Source of the DNA: Ancylomarina subtilis
GTDB lineage: Bacteria; Bacteroidota; Bacteroidia; Bacteroidales; Marinifilaceae
DNA length: 64,000 nucleotides
Assembly (NCBI RefSeq): GCF_004217115.1
Contig: NZ_SHKN01000002.1
Coordinates: 186,001-250,000, forward strand
Direction: 5' to 3'
Part shown: in pieces, positions 34,619 to 43,249 of the stretch
Numbering within the stretch: the stretch's first letter is position 1
How the letters are laid out: each line of letters begins with the position of its first letter
The notes under the pieces: generated by a model
Seen by the model: the letters and a program-made list of their open reading frames with translations, nothing else
What the model was told of the DNA's origin: nothing
Database searches by the model: none
Position numbers and translations under genes: made by a program

Positions 34619-36133
34619 TTATTCAGAAACTCTTTCTAACCACTTAAGCATGAAAATCATGATAAACATTGAGATTGAACATGCAACAATGAATACTGTC
34701 CAGGTTAACCAAATAGGTACACCAGCATATAGCATTGCTCCAAATACCAATAATTGGTTTCCTGCACCAGTTGCACCTAACCAAAGACCTTGCATTAGAC
34801 CTTGATACTGTGGAGGAGCTACTTTCGATACGAAAGAAATTCCAAGTGGACTGATGAAAAGCTCAGCTACAGTTAAGATAAAGTAGGCACCAATCAATAG
34901 GAATGGAGTCACTTTAGCAGACTCAGGAAGACCACCCATTTCTTTAACAGTTGAGAACAATGGCACATCAAGAGAACCTAAAGTCATCAATACATAAGCC
35001 AATGCAGCGATAAGCATACCGATAGCAATTTTCTTAGGTGTTGAAGGCTCAATTCCACGATTACGTAACCATCCGAAGATACCAACTACAAGTGGTGTTA
35101 GGAACACTACAAAGAAAGGATTCATTGATTGGAAGATCTCAGGATTTAAATCAATACCACCAATTTTCAAGACCGTGTAATCTCTAGCAAACATGGTAAG
35201 AGTTAAACCATTTTGGTGGAAAGAGAACCAGAAGAAAATAACAACCCCGAATACTGCTAATAAAGCGTAAATTCGCTGCTTAACTTCTTTGATATCCATT
35301 TCAACAACAGTGTTGTTAGCTTTAGCTTCAGCAGCTTTTTTCGCAGGATCTGGGAAGTTAACCTTATTTTTAAGGTAGATAACCAATGAAATTAACATTG
35401 CTAAAATCGCAACACCAAATGCGTAATGGAATCCTTCGTTGAAAACATTTAAGTAGTCGTTACTGAAGGCTGTGAAATCTGTTACAGGAGCAGCACTAAC
35501 TTCGTTTGCCAGAGCGTGGAAACGTTCTGCAGCTTGTTCAGAAAGTGTACCTCCAATTTGTTGGTGACAAAGTTCAGGTAGAGTAGCATTGTATGTGTAT
35601 CCCGCTCTAGATAACCACCAGCTTCTTAAAGCAGGAGCAATCATTGGAGCGAAAATACCACCAACATTAATAAACATATAGAATAAAGAGAAACCAGAGT
35701 CTCTGACCTTATCGTACTTTGGATCATCATACATTTGACCAACCAAAGCCTGTAGATTACCTTTAAATAGACCGTTACCAAAAGCAATTACAGCTAAACC
35801 AATACATGTAGCAGTAAGGTATAGAGCCATACTTGGCACTGGTGTAGGAGTTGGAATAGCTAGAAGTAAGTAACCAAAAGCCATCATTAATAAACCTGCA
35901 AGAATTGTTCCCTTGTAGTTTTTTGTTCTATCGGCAATAATACCACCTACAATAGCTAAGAAATAAATTGAAGAGTAAAAAGTTGCATAGATTAGACCTG
36001 AGTCAACTTCATTCAAACCAAATTTAGCTTGTAAAAATAATACCAAAATAGCCATCATGGTATAGAATCCAAATCTTTCGCCCATATTAGCTAAGGCGGC
36101 AGGAATCAGACCTTTAGGATGTCCTTTAAACAT
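34619..36133 (-). CDS. POT-family peptide:proton symporter
   Basis: This 504-residue inner-membrane transporter of the MFS/POT (PTR2) family imports di- and tripeptides with protons. At least 12 hydrophobic segments are visible. Family motifs include ANMGERFGFYTMMAILVLFL (the ExxERFxxY region), GGIIADRTKNYKGTILAG and FSLFYMFINVGGIFAPMIAPAL. A loop of about 60 residues (RSWWLSRAGYTYNATLPELCHQ..) sits in the first half. It stands alone, with a TATATTTG box (36185-36192, minus) about 50 bases upstream. Likely for amino-acid or peptide nutrition, consistent with aspA nearby. Confidence 0.88.
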   Translation of the reverse strand: MFKGHPKGLIPAALANMGERFGFYTMMAILVLFLQAKFGLNEVDSGLIYATFYSSIYFLAIVGGIIADRTKNYKGTILAGLLMMAFGYLLLAIPTPTPVPSMALYLTATCIGLAVIAFGNGLFKGNLQALVGQMYDDPKYDKVRDSGFSLFYMFINVGGIFAPMIAPALRSWWLSRAGYTYNATLPELCHQQIGGTLSEQAAERFHALANEVSAAPVTDFTAFSNDYLNVFNEGFHYAFGVAILAMLISLVIYLKNKVNFPDPAKKAAEAKANNTVVEMDIKEVKQRIYALLAVFGVVIFFWFSFHQNGLTLTMFARDYTVLKIGGIDLNPEIFQSMNPFFVVFLTPLVVGIFGWLRNRGIEPSTPKKIAIGMLIAALAYVLMTLGSLDVPLFSTVKEMGGLPESAKVTPFLLIGAYFILTVAELFISPLGISFVSKVAPPQYQGLMQGLWLGATGAGNQLLVFGAMLYAGVPIWLTWTVFIVACSISMFIMIFMLKWLERVSE

Positions 36134-36324
36134 AAGTTGTTTGTTTTAATTTATTAATAGTTTTTATTTATTTTCAGAGATGGACAAATATATAAAAATA
36201 AAGTAAGGCATTAGATAATTTTGGGGTTTATGATATTAATTTAAATCGTTTCCGTAATATACATTTCTTAATGTTTTATCTTTGATAGTGAGATTAAAAA
36301 AAACGATCAGAAAAATTCTCTTGT

Positions 36325-37836
36325 ATGAAAATATTCACTTCGAAACAGATTGCTGAAATTGATGCTTTTACAATAGCACATGAACCGATAGCTTCTATTG
36401 ATTTGATGGAAAGAGCCGCCGAGCAACTTTTTTCCTGGATAAAAAAACGATATTCTGAAGAGCAGAGTTTTCAAATATTTGTTGGGCCTGGAAATAATGG
36501 GGGAGATGGTCTGGCTTTGGCACGCTTACTTTCAAAAACAAAGTTTAAGGTTGAAGTGTATCTTGTTAAGGTGAGCAAGAATTTGTCTGTTGATTGTCAA
36601 GTGAACCTCGATCGGTTGAGAAGTCAGAATTTGGTTTCAATTTCTGAGATTTCAACATCACATGACTTCCCTGTCATTTTTGATGATAGTGTTGATGTTG
36701 ATGCTCTTTTGGGTTCTGGCTTGTCCAGACCTCTTGATGGATTATTGAAGGATTTGGTTTTATATCTTAATACTTCAAAAGCAGAGCTTGTAGCTATCGA
36801 TATTCCATCGGGTTTGTTTGGTGAAGATAATTCGTTAAATAATCTGCATCATTGTGTTCGTGCCGATTATACGCTTAGTTTTCAATTCCCAAAATTATCT
36901 TTTTTGTTTCCTGAAAATGTAGACTGTGTTGGCAATTGGCAGGTGTTGCCGATAGGCTTGCACTCGCGTATTATTGATGAGATGGAAAGTCCTTATCAAC
37001 TTGTTGATGAAAATGATATTAAAAAGAGACTGAAAAAACGAGGACGATTTAGTCATAAGGGCATTTACGGACATGGTTTATTAATTAGTGGAAGCTATGG
37101 AAAAATGGGAGCAGCCATATTGGCTTCAAAGGCAGCTTTACGTTCAGGTATTGGTTTACTGAGTACGCATATTCCACGCTTGGGTTACGATATTATGCAG
37201 ACTGCTGTTCCCGAATCGATGGTGAGTATCGATCGTTCAGATATTATATTTACGGAGTATCCGGATTTGGAAAGTTTTGAAGCCATTGGAATTGGACCTG
37301 GAATTGACACTAAGCAAAACTCGTTCAGAGCGCTTGAAGAATTGTTTGAGGAATGCGATAAACCTTTAGTTCTGGATGCCGACGCTCTTAATATTATGGG
37401 GCAGAATCCGCAGTTGAAAGATAATTTGCCTAAAGGGTGTGTGCTGACACCGCATGTAAAGGAGTTTGAGCGATTGGTGGGAAGTTGTAGTGATTCTTTT
37501 GATAGGAATATGAAACAACGTGATTTCTCCAAAAAACAATCTGTTGTAATGGTATTAAAGGGTGCCTTTTCAGCAATAACGGATCAAAACGGCCGTTGTT
37601 ATTTTAATTCAACCGGAAATCCGGGAATGGCAACGGCAGGAAGTGGGGATGTTCTCACAGGAATAATATTATCTTTGTTGTCACAGGGGTATCCTTCACT
37701 TGATGCTGCTCTGATAGGTGTTTATGTGCATGGACTAGCGGGTGATATGGCTGCTGATGAACTGGGACAGGAAGCATTAATAGCGGGTGACCTTGTTGAA
37801 TACCTGCCCAAAGCCTGGAAAAAATTAAGAGAGTAA
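36325..37836 (+). CDS. nnr: Bifunctional NAD(P)H-hydrate epimerase / dehydratase
   Basis: This enzyme repairs hydrated NADH and NADPH. The 503 residues fuse a YjeF_N epimerase domain (about 1-215, with GPGNNGGDGLALARLL at 54-69 and AIDIPSG) to a YjeF_C ADP/ATP-dependent dehydratase domain. The second domain (about 225-500) carries GIGPGIDTK, LDADALNI, LTPHVKEF and GNPGMATAGSGDVLTGII. This is the usual bacterial fusion. A possible -7 box TATCTTTG lies at 36277-36284. The DUF4831 gene follows after 39 bases. Confidence 0.94.
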   Translation: MKIFTSKQIAEIDAFTIAHEPIASIDLMERAAEQLFSWIKKRYSEEQSFQIFVGPGNNGGDGLALARLLSKTKFKVEVYLVKVSKNLSVDCQVNLDRLRSQNLVSISEISTSHDFPVIFDDSVDVDALLGSGLSRPLDGLLKDLVLYLNTSKAELVAIDIPSGLFGEDNSLNNLHHCVRADYTLSFQFPKLSFLFPENVDCVGNWQVLPIGLHSRIIDEMESPYQLVDENDIKKRLKKRGRFSHKGIYGHGLLISGSYGKMGAAILASKAALRSGIGLLSTHIPRLGYDIMQTAVPESMVSIDRSDIIFTEYPDLESFEAIGIGPGIDTKQNSFRALEELFEECDKPLVLDADALNIMGQNPQLKDNLPKGCVLTPHVKEFERLVGSCSDSFDRNMKQRDFSKKQSVVMVLKGAFSAITDQNGRCYFNSTGNPGMATAGSGDVLTGIILSLLSQGYPSLDAALIGVYVHGLAGDMAADELGQEALIAGDLVEYLPKAWKKLRE

Positions 37837-37875
37837 ATTGATTAGCTTAAAATGTAATTTGTAATATATAATAAG

Positions 37876-39027
37876 ATGTTAAGACTTGTAGTAAAAATAT
37901 TGTTGGTAGCTGTTTGCTGTATGCAGTTTACGGCGGTTACAGCGCAAAAGAGGAAATCTGATTTAGATGTGCCATCAACAGTTGTTTATGCTTTACCCAA
38001 AACCATTTTGAATGTTGATGTTGTTGTCGAAAAGAAAATTCGTAAGGTTGGACCGTTTGCCGGGTTTTCAGAAAAATATATTGGCATAAGTCCCAAAATT
38101 ACGGCTGATGAAGTTAAATGGAATATTCAGTCCCTTACTATAACAGAGAAGGGTGAAGTTGATCCGCAGCATTTTTATAAGCTGACAAGCGTAGAGAATT
38201 ATGAGCCCAATTTAATTCAATTGACTCCGGAAGGTTTAATTCAAGGCTTTAATATGAAGGCCGTAGATGTTGCAAATGAAATTACACCTCAGTCTTTACA
38301 AGAGGATGTCGACTTTGAGATTGAGTATGGTCAATTTTCAATTGATCCCAATTTGTTAACAAAAAAAGATACTGTTTTTAAGGTTGTTGAAACCGATACG
38401 GCTTTTATTAAAGTTCCTGAACTGAAGGAGCTGGCTTTTGCAAAATCGATAGAGGATAAAGCCAAAGAGGCGGCCCATCAATTATTTAAGTTGAGAAAAC
38501 GCCGTTTTAAAATTCTGACGGCCAATTATGAAGTTTTACCTCCAGATGGAAAAGCTTATGAGGTGATTGTTCGTGAACTGGACAAGTTGGAAAAAGAATA
38601 TCTGTCTCTTTTTTTAGGTAAAGAAGTTCGTGTATTAGAGACAGGACATTTTACTTATAAACCTAAAGCTACAGATAAAGGTGGTGTTTTGTTTCGTATT
38701 TCGCCAGAAAAAGGACTTGTAGAGTCTGATGATTTAAAAGCAGTTCCTGTTCGTATTGAATTGAATAATCTTGGTGTGACATCTGAGTTGCCTGTTTTAC
38801 CAGTTGATCCCACAGTTGTGCCAGATCGTTTAATTTATTATCGAATTCCAGGTCAGGCTGATGTTGTGATTTCAAAGGGAAAACAAGTTGTATATCACAA
38901 GAGGCATTTGATCAGTCAATTTGGAAAGATCTTTAGTTTACCATCTCAAGTTTTAATGCACGAGGGGTATAGTTTGGAATTTTATCCGGAAACCGGAGCT
39001 ATAAAACGTATTTCGAAACAGAATTAG
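37876..39027 (+). CDS. Secreted DUF4831-type protein
   Basis: This 383-residue protein has a signal peptide MLRLVVKILLVAVCCMQFTAVTAQ (24 residues) and resembles the DUF4831 family, common in Bacteroidales. The body begins VVYALPKTILNVDVVVEKKIRKVGPFAGFSEKYIGI. It contains a mixed beta-rich part plus VLFRISPEKGLVESDDLKAVPVRIEL near the C-terminus. The function is unknown; probably periplasmic or surface. It lies 39 bases after nnr, likely in one transcript, with a strong terminator behind it. Confidence 0.75.
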   Translation: MLRLVVKILLVAVCCMQFTAVTAQKRKSDLDVPSTVVYALPKTILNVDVVVEKKIRKVGPFAGFSEKYIGISPKITADEVKWNIQSLTITEKGEVDPQHFYKLTSVENYEPNLIQLTPEGLIQGFNMKAVDVANEITPQSLQEDVDFEIEYGQFSIDPNLLTKKDTVFKVVETDTAFIKVPELKELAFAKSIEDKAKEAAHQLFKLRKRRFKILTANYEVLPPDGKAYEVIVRELDKLEKEYLSLFLGKEVRVLETGHFTYKPKATDKGGVLFRISPEKGLVESDDLKAVPVRIELNNLGVTSELPVLPVDPTVVPDRLIYYRIPGQADVVISKGKQVVYHKRHLISQFGKIFSLPSQVLMHEGYSLEFYPETGAIKRISKQN

Positions 39028-39044
39028 GTGAATGTCTGATTATA

Positions 39045-39088
39045 CAAGAAGAGGGAAAAGTTGATACTTTTCCCTCTTCTTGTTTTTT
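39045..39088 (+). terminator. Terminator after DUF4831-type gene
   Basis: The perfect 17-bp stem starting CAAGAAGAGGGAAAAG (39045-39061) and ending TTCCCTCTTCTTG (39066-39082) is followed by T residues. Confidence 0.92.
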
Positions 39089-39100
39089 AAAAACAATGGT

Positions 39101-39712
39101 TTATAAGATTAATTCTCCGATACCTTCCCTAACGACTTCGAATTCTCCATTGGTACAATCGATAATAGTTGAGGCGACATTGCGTCCAAATGATCCATCA
39201 ATAACCAGATCAACATCCTTTTGGTATTTTTCGTGGATTAATTCAGGATCGGTTGTGTATTCCACCACGTCATCAGGATCGTGAATGGATGTGGTCATAA
39301 TTGGATTACCTAATTCTTCTACTATGCCTAAGGGGATAAAATGATCAGGAACCCTAATACCTACATTTTTTTTCTTGCTCTTAAACAATTTTGGCAAATT
39401 GCTACTTGCCGGAAGGATAAAAGTAAACGCACCCGGTAGGTTTTTCTTCATCATCTTAAATATTCCATTGTCAACTTTAGCATATTCTGACAAGTTGCTC
39501 AGGTTGTTGCAGATGATTGAGAAGTTTGCTTTTTCAGCAGATACACCTTTAAGCTTTGCAATTTTTTGTATAGCCTTATTGTTGTTAATGTCACAACCAA
39601 TAGCATAAACAGTGTCGGTGGGATAGATGATTACGCCACCATCCCGAAGAATTTCTGCGATTTTCCGAAATTCTTTATAATTCGGATTGTCTGGGTAGAG
39701 TTTGAGTAACAT
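39101..39712 (-). CDS. Threonylcarbamoyl-AMP synthase (Sua5/YciO/YrdC)
   Basis: This enzyme makes threonylcarbamoyl-AMP from Thr, bicarbonate and ATP for t6A37 of ANN-decoding tRNAs. The 203-residue single YrdC domain shows GGVIIYPTDTVYAIGCDINN near the N-terminus, then LPGAFTFILPAS, VGIRVPDHFI and MTTSIHDPDD. These fit TsaC/YciO, and without the Sua5 C-terminal domain the exact assignment stays open. t6A is needed on the tRNA-Thr and tRNA-Met molecules encoded elsewhere in the window. It is monocistronic, converging on the terminator at 39045. Confidence 0.85.
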   Translation of the reverse strand: MLLKLYPDNPNYKEFRKIAEILRDGGVIIYPTDTVYAIGCDINNNKAIQKIAKLKGVSAEKANFSIICNNLSNLSEYAKVDNGIFKMMKKNLPGAFTFILPASSNLPKLFKSKKKNVGIRVPDHFIPLGIVEELGNPIMTTSIHDPDDVVEYTTDPELIHEKYQKDVDLVIDGSFGRNVASTIIDCTNGEFEVVREGIGELIL

Positions 39713-39900
39713 TTTAGATTATTAGGGGATTTTTGCCTTAAAGATATAAGTTTCCTTCAAATTCAGACAGATATGAATTTAATTATCATCATTTTTTATT
39801 AAAATGGGCTTGTGATATGCCGTTTTTTAAGACTTGAAGCCGATATTTTTTTTGTTTCCCTTGAGGATTGGAAAAGTGAAAACGAAATGTGCGTAAACAA

Positions 39901-39925
39901 AATAAGGAGCTTAGCGCTCCTTATT
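39901..39925 (-). terminator. Terminator of transaldolase gene
   Basis: The stem AATAAGGAGC/GCTCCTTATT (39901-39910, 39916-39925) is followed by a mixed A/T run; moderate strength. Confidence 0.7.
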
Positions 39926-39945
39926 TATTGTAGATGATTAATAAC

Positions 39946-40602
39946 TTAGCTATTCAGCTTGTTATAGTCTGCTAAAAACTGTTCCAAACCTTTGTCAGTT
40001 AAAGGGTGGTTTAATAAGCCTGTGATTGCACTTAATGGGCAAGTTGCGACATCGGCACCTGCTTCAACACACTGAAGAATGTGCATGGTGTGACGGATAG
40101 ATGCTGCCAATACTTCTGTTTCGAAGCTGTAGTAGTTGAACATGTCAGCAATTTGAGCAATTAGATCAACGCCGTCAGTTCCTATATCGTCTAAACGACC
40201 GACAAAAGGAGAAACGTAAGTTGCACCTGCTTTGGCTGCTAGTAAAGCCTGACCTGAAGAGAAAATCAGGGTACAATTGGTGCGAATATTTTTCGAACTC
40301 AAATATTTTACAGCCTTAATTCCGGCTTTAGTACATGGAACTTTGACAACAATCTGAGGATGTAAAGCTGCTAGTTCTTCACCTTCCTTAATCATGCCTT
40401 CATAATCGGTTGCAATAACTTCGGCACTTACATCACCGTCAACGATATTGCAAATGTCTACGTAATGCTGTTTGATGTTTTCGGCACCTTTGATTCCTTC
40501 TTTAGCCATAAGAGAAGGATTCGTTGTTACACCATCTAGTACACCTAGATCTTGTGCTTCTTTAATCTGATCGAGATTTGCTGTATCGATAAAAAACTTC
40601 AT
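39946..40602 (-). CDS. tal: Transaldolase, small (Fsa-like) type
   Basis: This cytoplasmic enzyme moves a dihydroxyacetone unit between sugar phosphates in the pentose phosphate pathway. The 218 residues belong to the short 'type 3B/MipB' transaldolase group. Motifs: [12 protein letters not shown] at the N-terminus, [20 protein letters not shown] with the Schiff-base Lys87, [28 protein letters not shown] and the end region [22 protein letters not shown]. The related fructose-6-phosphate aldolase cannot be fully excluded; TAL is the usual annotation in this phylum. It is monocistronic. Confidence 0.93.
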   Translation of the reverse strand: MKFFIDTANLDQIKEAQDLGVLDGVTTNPSLMAKEGIKGAENIKQHYVDICNIVDGDVSAEVIATDYEGMIKEGEELAALHPQIVVKVPCTKAGIKAVKYLSSKNIRTNCTLIFSSGQALLAAKAGATYVSPFVGRLDDIGTDGVDLIAQIADMFNYYSFETEVLAASIRHTMHILQCVEAGADVATCPLSAITGLLNHPLTDKGLEQFLADYNKLNS

Positions 40603-40722
40603 ACTTTATAGTATTAGGGTTGGTTAATGATGATCGAAAATACACTATTTTTTCTGATCAACAAAGATGAATGAATTGTTCTTTTGGGAAGGGTGGATTG
40701 GTTGATCTTATTTCAAACAAAA

Positions 40723-40750
40723 AAAGAAAGTCATTTGACTTTCTTTTTTG
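40723..40750 (-). terminator. Terminator at the end of the tRNA-Thr array
   Basis: The stem AAAGAAAGTCA/TGACTTTCTTT (40723-40733, 40736-40746) lies five bases beyond the last tRNA, with a T run in the minus direction. A near copy stands after the SRP-linked tRNA at 41178-41197. Confidence 0.85.
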
Positions 40751-40755
40751 TTTTG

Positions 40756-40829
40756 AGCCGGTGGCCGGAGTCGAACCGACGACCTGCTGATTACAAATCA
40801 GCTGCTCTGACCAACTGAGCTACACTGGC
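40756..40829 (-). tRNA. tRNA-Thr (TGT), copy 1
   Basis: This 74-base cloverleaf has anticodon arm GCTGA-TTTGTAA-TCAGC (anticodon TGT), D-arm GCTCAGTTGGTCAGAGC and T-arm GTCGG-TTCGACT-CCGGC. The acceptor arm is GCCAGTG with 3' CACCGGC, so position 4 A faces C69. The discriminator is T. It is the last gene of the array. Confidence 0.93.
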
Positions 40830-40874
40830 AACTTTTTGACTGAATTATAGCTTTCAATCTTAGCTTTAAAATGG

Positions 40875-40948
40875 AGCCGGTGGCCGGAGTCGAACCGACG
40901 ACCTGCTGATTACAAATCAGCTGCTCTGACCAACTGAGCTACACTGGC
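40875..40948 (-). tRNA. tRNA-Thr (TGT), copy 2
   Basis: It is the same 74-base sequence as copy 1, including the A4/C69 mismatch. No promoter box of its own is seen in the preceding spacer. Confidence 0.93.
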
Positions 40949-40994
40949 AACTTTTTTGATTGAATTATAGCTTTCAATCTTAGCTTTAAGATGG

Positions 40995-41068
40995 AGCCGG
41001 TGGCCGGAGTCGAACCGACGACCTGCTGATTACAAATCAGCTGCTCTGACCAACTGAGCTACACTGGC
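40995..41068 (-). tRNA. tRNA-Thr (TGT), copy 3
   Basis: It is the same 74-base sequence as copies 1 and 2. It follows tRNA-Thr(GGT) with 19 bases between. Confidence 0.93.
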
Positions 41069-41087
41069 AATTGTGTGTTCTTATATG

Positions 41088-41159
41088 AGCCATTGATGAG
41101 ATTTGAACTCATGACCTCTTCCTTACCAAGGAAACGCTCTACCCCTGAGCTACAACGGC
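41088..41159 (-). tRNA. tRNA-Thr (GGT)
   Basis: This 72-base tRNA has acceptor GCCGTTG/CAATGGC, D-arm GCTCAGGGGTAGAGC, anticodon arm TTTCC-TTGGTAA-GGAAG (anticodon GGT, reading ACC and ACU) and T-arm with TTCAAAT. It is unlike the TGT copies outside the ends. Confidence 0.92.
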
Positions 41160-41177
41160 ATTGTTTAAAAGAACAAA

Positions 41178-41197
41178 AGAAAGTCAAATGACTTTCT
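41178..41197 (-). terminator. Weak hairpin after SRP-linked tRNA-Thr
   Basis: The stem AGAAAGTCA/TGACTTTCT (41178-41186, 41189-41197) is followed by an interrupted T run (TTTTGTTC) in the minus direction. It may be a partial terminator allowing read-through into the rest of the array, which lacks visible promoters. Confidence 0.5.
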
Positions 41198-41209
41198 CTT
41201 TTTGTTTTG

Positions 41210-41283
41210 AGCCGGTGGCCGGAGTCGAACCGACGACCTGCTGATTACAAATCAGCTGCTCTGACCAACTGAGCTACACTGGC
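41210..41283 (-). tRNA. tRNA-Thr (TGT), copy 4, directly after the SRP RNA
   Basis: It is the same 74-base tRNA as copies 1-3. Its 5' end is only four bases from the 3' end of the SRP RNA gene, so both must be cut from one transcript. Confidence 0.93.
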
Positions 41284-41287
41284 AAGT

Positions 41288-41385
41288 GGATAAGCAAGCT
41301 ACGTCGCATCGCTACAACCACTTACCCTTGCTGCCTTCCGACCCTGGGGGAGTTCAGTAGGAGCTGATCGCATAGTTGCTTATCC
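41288..41385 (-). ncRNA. ffs: Signal recognition particle RNA (4.5S type)
   Basis: The minus strand carries the conserved SRP domain-IV core, GGTCGGAAGGCAGCAAGGGT, closed by the end stem GGATAAGCAA/TTGCTTATCC (41288-41297 with 41376-41385). The length is about 98 bases. The RNA forms SRP with Ffh and targets membrane and secreted proteins to the translocon. The start fits a promoter whose -7 box ends six bases upstream. A tRNA-Thr follows after four bases. Confidence 0.93.
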
Positions 41386-41390
41386 GGTGA

Positions 41391-41421
41391 CAAAAGTAGA
41401 AAAAAGTTGTTACCCTCCAAA
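41391..41421 (-). promoter_or_regulatory. Consensus Bacteroidota promoter of ffs/tRNA-Thr array
   Basis: Reading the minus strand, TTTG (41418-41421) and TACTTTTG (41391-41398) are separated by exactly 19 bases, a full match to the -33/-7 consensus. Transcription would start at about 41385, the 5' end of the SRP RNA. Confidence 0.85.
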
Positions 41422-41686
41422 CCTTTTGGCGAACTTCTTTTCCTAATTATTCGAGCTTTCTACTCAATAGATTTATTTTCAGCGAAATAATTTTTTGAAA
41501 ATAATGTGTTTTTTTTGAAGCCCTTTGTTTATTTGCCCTCTGTAATGTGAAAGAATGTTTATTTATTTCAAACTTTTAAGCAATATCTTTCAAAAAGGAT
41601 ATCTTTGTTTTCCATATAAAGTAGGGCAAAAACAAAGATGAGTTGGTCTACTTTCTGTAAATATTGAAAAGTTTATTTAAAATCAT
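41422..41686. other. Non-coding gap before DUF4199 gene
   Basis: No gene is seen. A TATCTTTG -7-like box (+ strand, 41600-41607) lies 79 bases before the DUF4199 start codon. The sequence is very A/T rich. Confidence 0.35.
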
Positions 41687-42238
41687 ATGCAATCACATTC
41701 AAACCCTTTACTACGCCATAGTTTTCTATTTGGATCACTTGTTGGTGGAATTTTAATTCTGACTTCTTTGATGTTTTATTTTCGGGGAGTACCGATTTCA
41801 ATAAATCCACAAATAACGTCGATCAATTATTTTCTGATAATGACAGGAATTTATTTTGGTTTAAGAATCTATCGAAACGATGTTCTTAATGGCGTTATAA
41901 GTTACGGAAGAGCGTTGGGAGCTGGCGTTCTTATTATTGGAATTGCTGGTGCTTTTTATGCCATTTATATTTATATCCTGATTAAATATTTTGATGCATC
42001 GATATTGCAGGAGTTCATCGATTTGATGGAGAAAAGTTTTGTTGAAGCAAAATATAATGAGAAGGATATTGAACTACTGATGAGTTTTTATGAAAAGATT
42101 ACCCCCGGAGTTTTTGCCTTTGCGCAGTGGTTTAGTAAATTAGGTGCGGGATTCTTCTTTTCATTGATCCTGGCTTTTTTCTTCAGCCGAAATTATGGAA
42201 CATTGAGGAATAAAATAAATGATAAAAAGGAAAACTAA
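41687..42238 (+). CDS. DUF4199 membrane protein
   Basis: This 183-residue integral membrane protein of the DUF4199 family has four hydrophobic segments (about 13-33, 43-60, 72-100 and 147-168) with a helical loop between the third and fourth. The N-terminus NPLLRHSFLFGSLVGGILILTSLMFYFRG and the end FFSRNYGTLRNKI are visible. Function unknown. Its stop is three bases before the glycosyltransferase ATG, so the two are cotranscribed. In Bacteroidota this pairing with a DPM1-like glycosyltransferase is common, to my knowledge. Confidence 0.8.
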   Translation: MQSHSNPLLRHSFLFGSLVGGILILTSLMFYFRGVPISINPQITSINYFLIMTGIYFGLRIYRNDVLNGVISYGRALGAGVLIIGIAGAFYAIYIYILIKYFDASILQEFIDLMEKSFVEAKYNEKDIELLMSFYEKITPGVFAFAQWFSKLGAGFFFSLILAFFFSRNYGTLRNKINDKKEN

Positions 42239-42241
42239 GCT

Positions 42242-43189
42242 ATGGATATTTCAGTAGTAGTACCTCTGTATAACGAAGATGAGTCTTTGCCAGAATTGTT
42301 AGCATGGATTGACCGTGTTATGAAAGAACACCACTTTTCATACGAAGCTATTTTAGTTGATGATGGAAGTAAGGATACATCCTGGGAGGTTATTAATCAA
42401 CTTCAAGCTATTTATTCAACGGTACGTGGGATAAAATTCCGCCGCAATTACGGGAAATCTGCAGCTTTGTTTTGTGGTTTCGAAGCCGCTAAGGGCGATG
42501 TTGTGATAACCATGGATGCCGATCTTCAGGATTCTCCTGATGAAATTCCAGAATTATACAGAATGGTAAAAGAGGAGAATTACGACATTGTTTCAGGTTG
42601 GAAACAAAAGCGTTACGATCCGATAACCAAAACGATTCCGAGTAAGTTTTTCAATCGAACCGCACGTGCAGTTTCGGGTATTCGTTTACACGATTTCAAT
42701 TGTGGTTTGAAAGCTTATAATTGCAAAGTGATTAAAAGTATTGAGGTTTATGGTGAAATGCATCGCTATATTCCAATCCTGGCTAAAGAAGCCGGATTTA
42801 CGCGTATTGGTGAAAAAGTAGTTCAACATCAGGAGCGTAAGTATGGTGTTACTAAATTTGGATTAAGTCGATTTGTGAATGGATTTTTAGATCTGCTTTC
42901 GATATCGTTTATGACTCGCTTCGGTAAAAAGCCTATGCACTTTTTTGGTCTGTTAGGTAGTTTCATGTTTATTATCGGTTTTTTGTCGTCAGCTTGGATT
43001 GGTGTGCAGAAACTGATGAGTATGAGTCACGGGGTTAAGGCTCCTTTAGTAACCGACAGCCCCTATTTTTACATAGCACTCACCACTATGATTATTGGAA
43101 CTCAGATGATATTGACGGGTTTTGTAGCTGAGTTGGTTAGTCGTAGTTCATCGGATCGGAATTTGTATCAGATTGATAAAGAGATCTGA
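42242..43189 (+). CDS. Family 2 glycosyltransferase, DPM1/GtrB-like
   Basis: This 315-residue enzyme has a cytoplasmic GT-A domain (1-225), with the start SVVVPLYNEDESLPEL, LVDDGSKDTSW, the DADLQDSPDE metal motif and HRYIPILAKEAGF. Two C-terminal membrane helices follow (about 235-258 and 273-295). Such enzymes load a sugar onto undecaprenyl phosphate at the inner membrane. The acceptor use and sugar are not decidable. It follows the DUF4199 gene by three bases; the methyltransferase gene starts 60 bases later. Confidence 0.88.
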   Translation: MDISVVVPLYNEDESLPELLAWIDRVMKEHHFSYEAILVDDGSKDTSWEVINQLQAIYSTVRGIKFRRNYGKSAALFCGFEAAKGDVVITMDADLQDSPDEIPELYRMVKEENYDIVSGWKQKRYDPITKTIPSKFFNRTARAVSGIRLHDFNCGLKAYNCKVIKSIEVYGEMHRYIPILAKEAGFTRIGEKVVQHQERKYGVTKFGLSRFVNGFLDLLSISFMTRFGKKPMHFFGLLGSFMFIIGFLSSAWIGVQKLMSMSHGVKAPLVTDSPYFYIALTTMIIGTQMILTGFVAELVSRSSSDRNLYQIDKEI

Positions 43190-43249
43190 ACAAGGTGATG
43201 GAAGAATAGAAAGTGAATTCAGAAAACTGTTCATTGTTAATTGATTTAG

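Larger units (their letters stand above)
40830..41069. repeat. Two of the three 119-120 bp tandem repeats in the tRNA-Thr array
   Basis: tRNA-Thr(TGT) starts recur at 40756, 40875 and 40995. The spacer of about 46 bases (AACTTTTTGACTGAATTATA and onward) is almost identical between copies 1/2 and 2/3. The unit is therefore tRNA plus spacer, repeated three times. Confidence 0.9.

Noticed and set aside
40756-41283. Regularly spaced 74-base repeats as a CRISPR-like array
   Set aside because: The repeats fold as tRNA-Thr cloverleaves with anticodon TGT, and the spacers are almost identical rather than unique.
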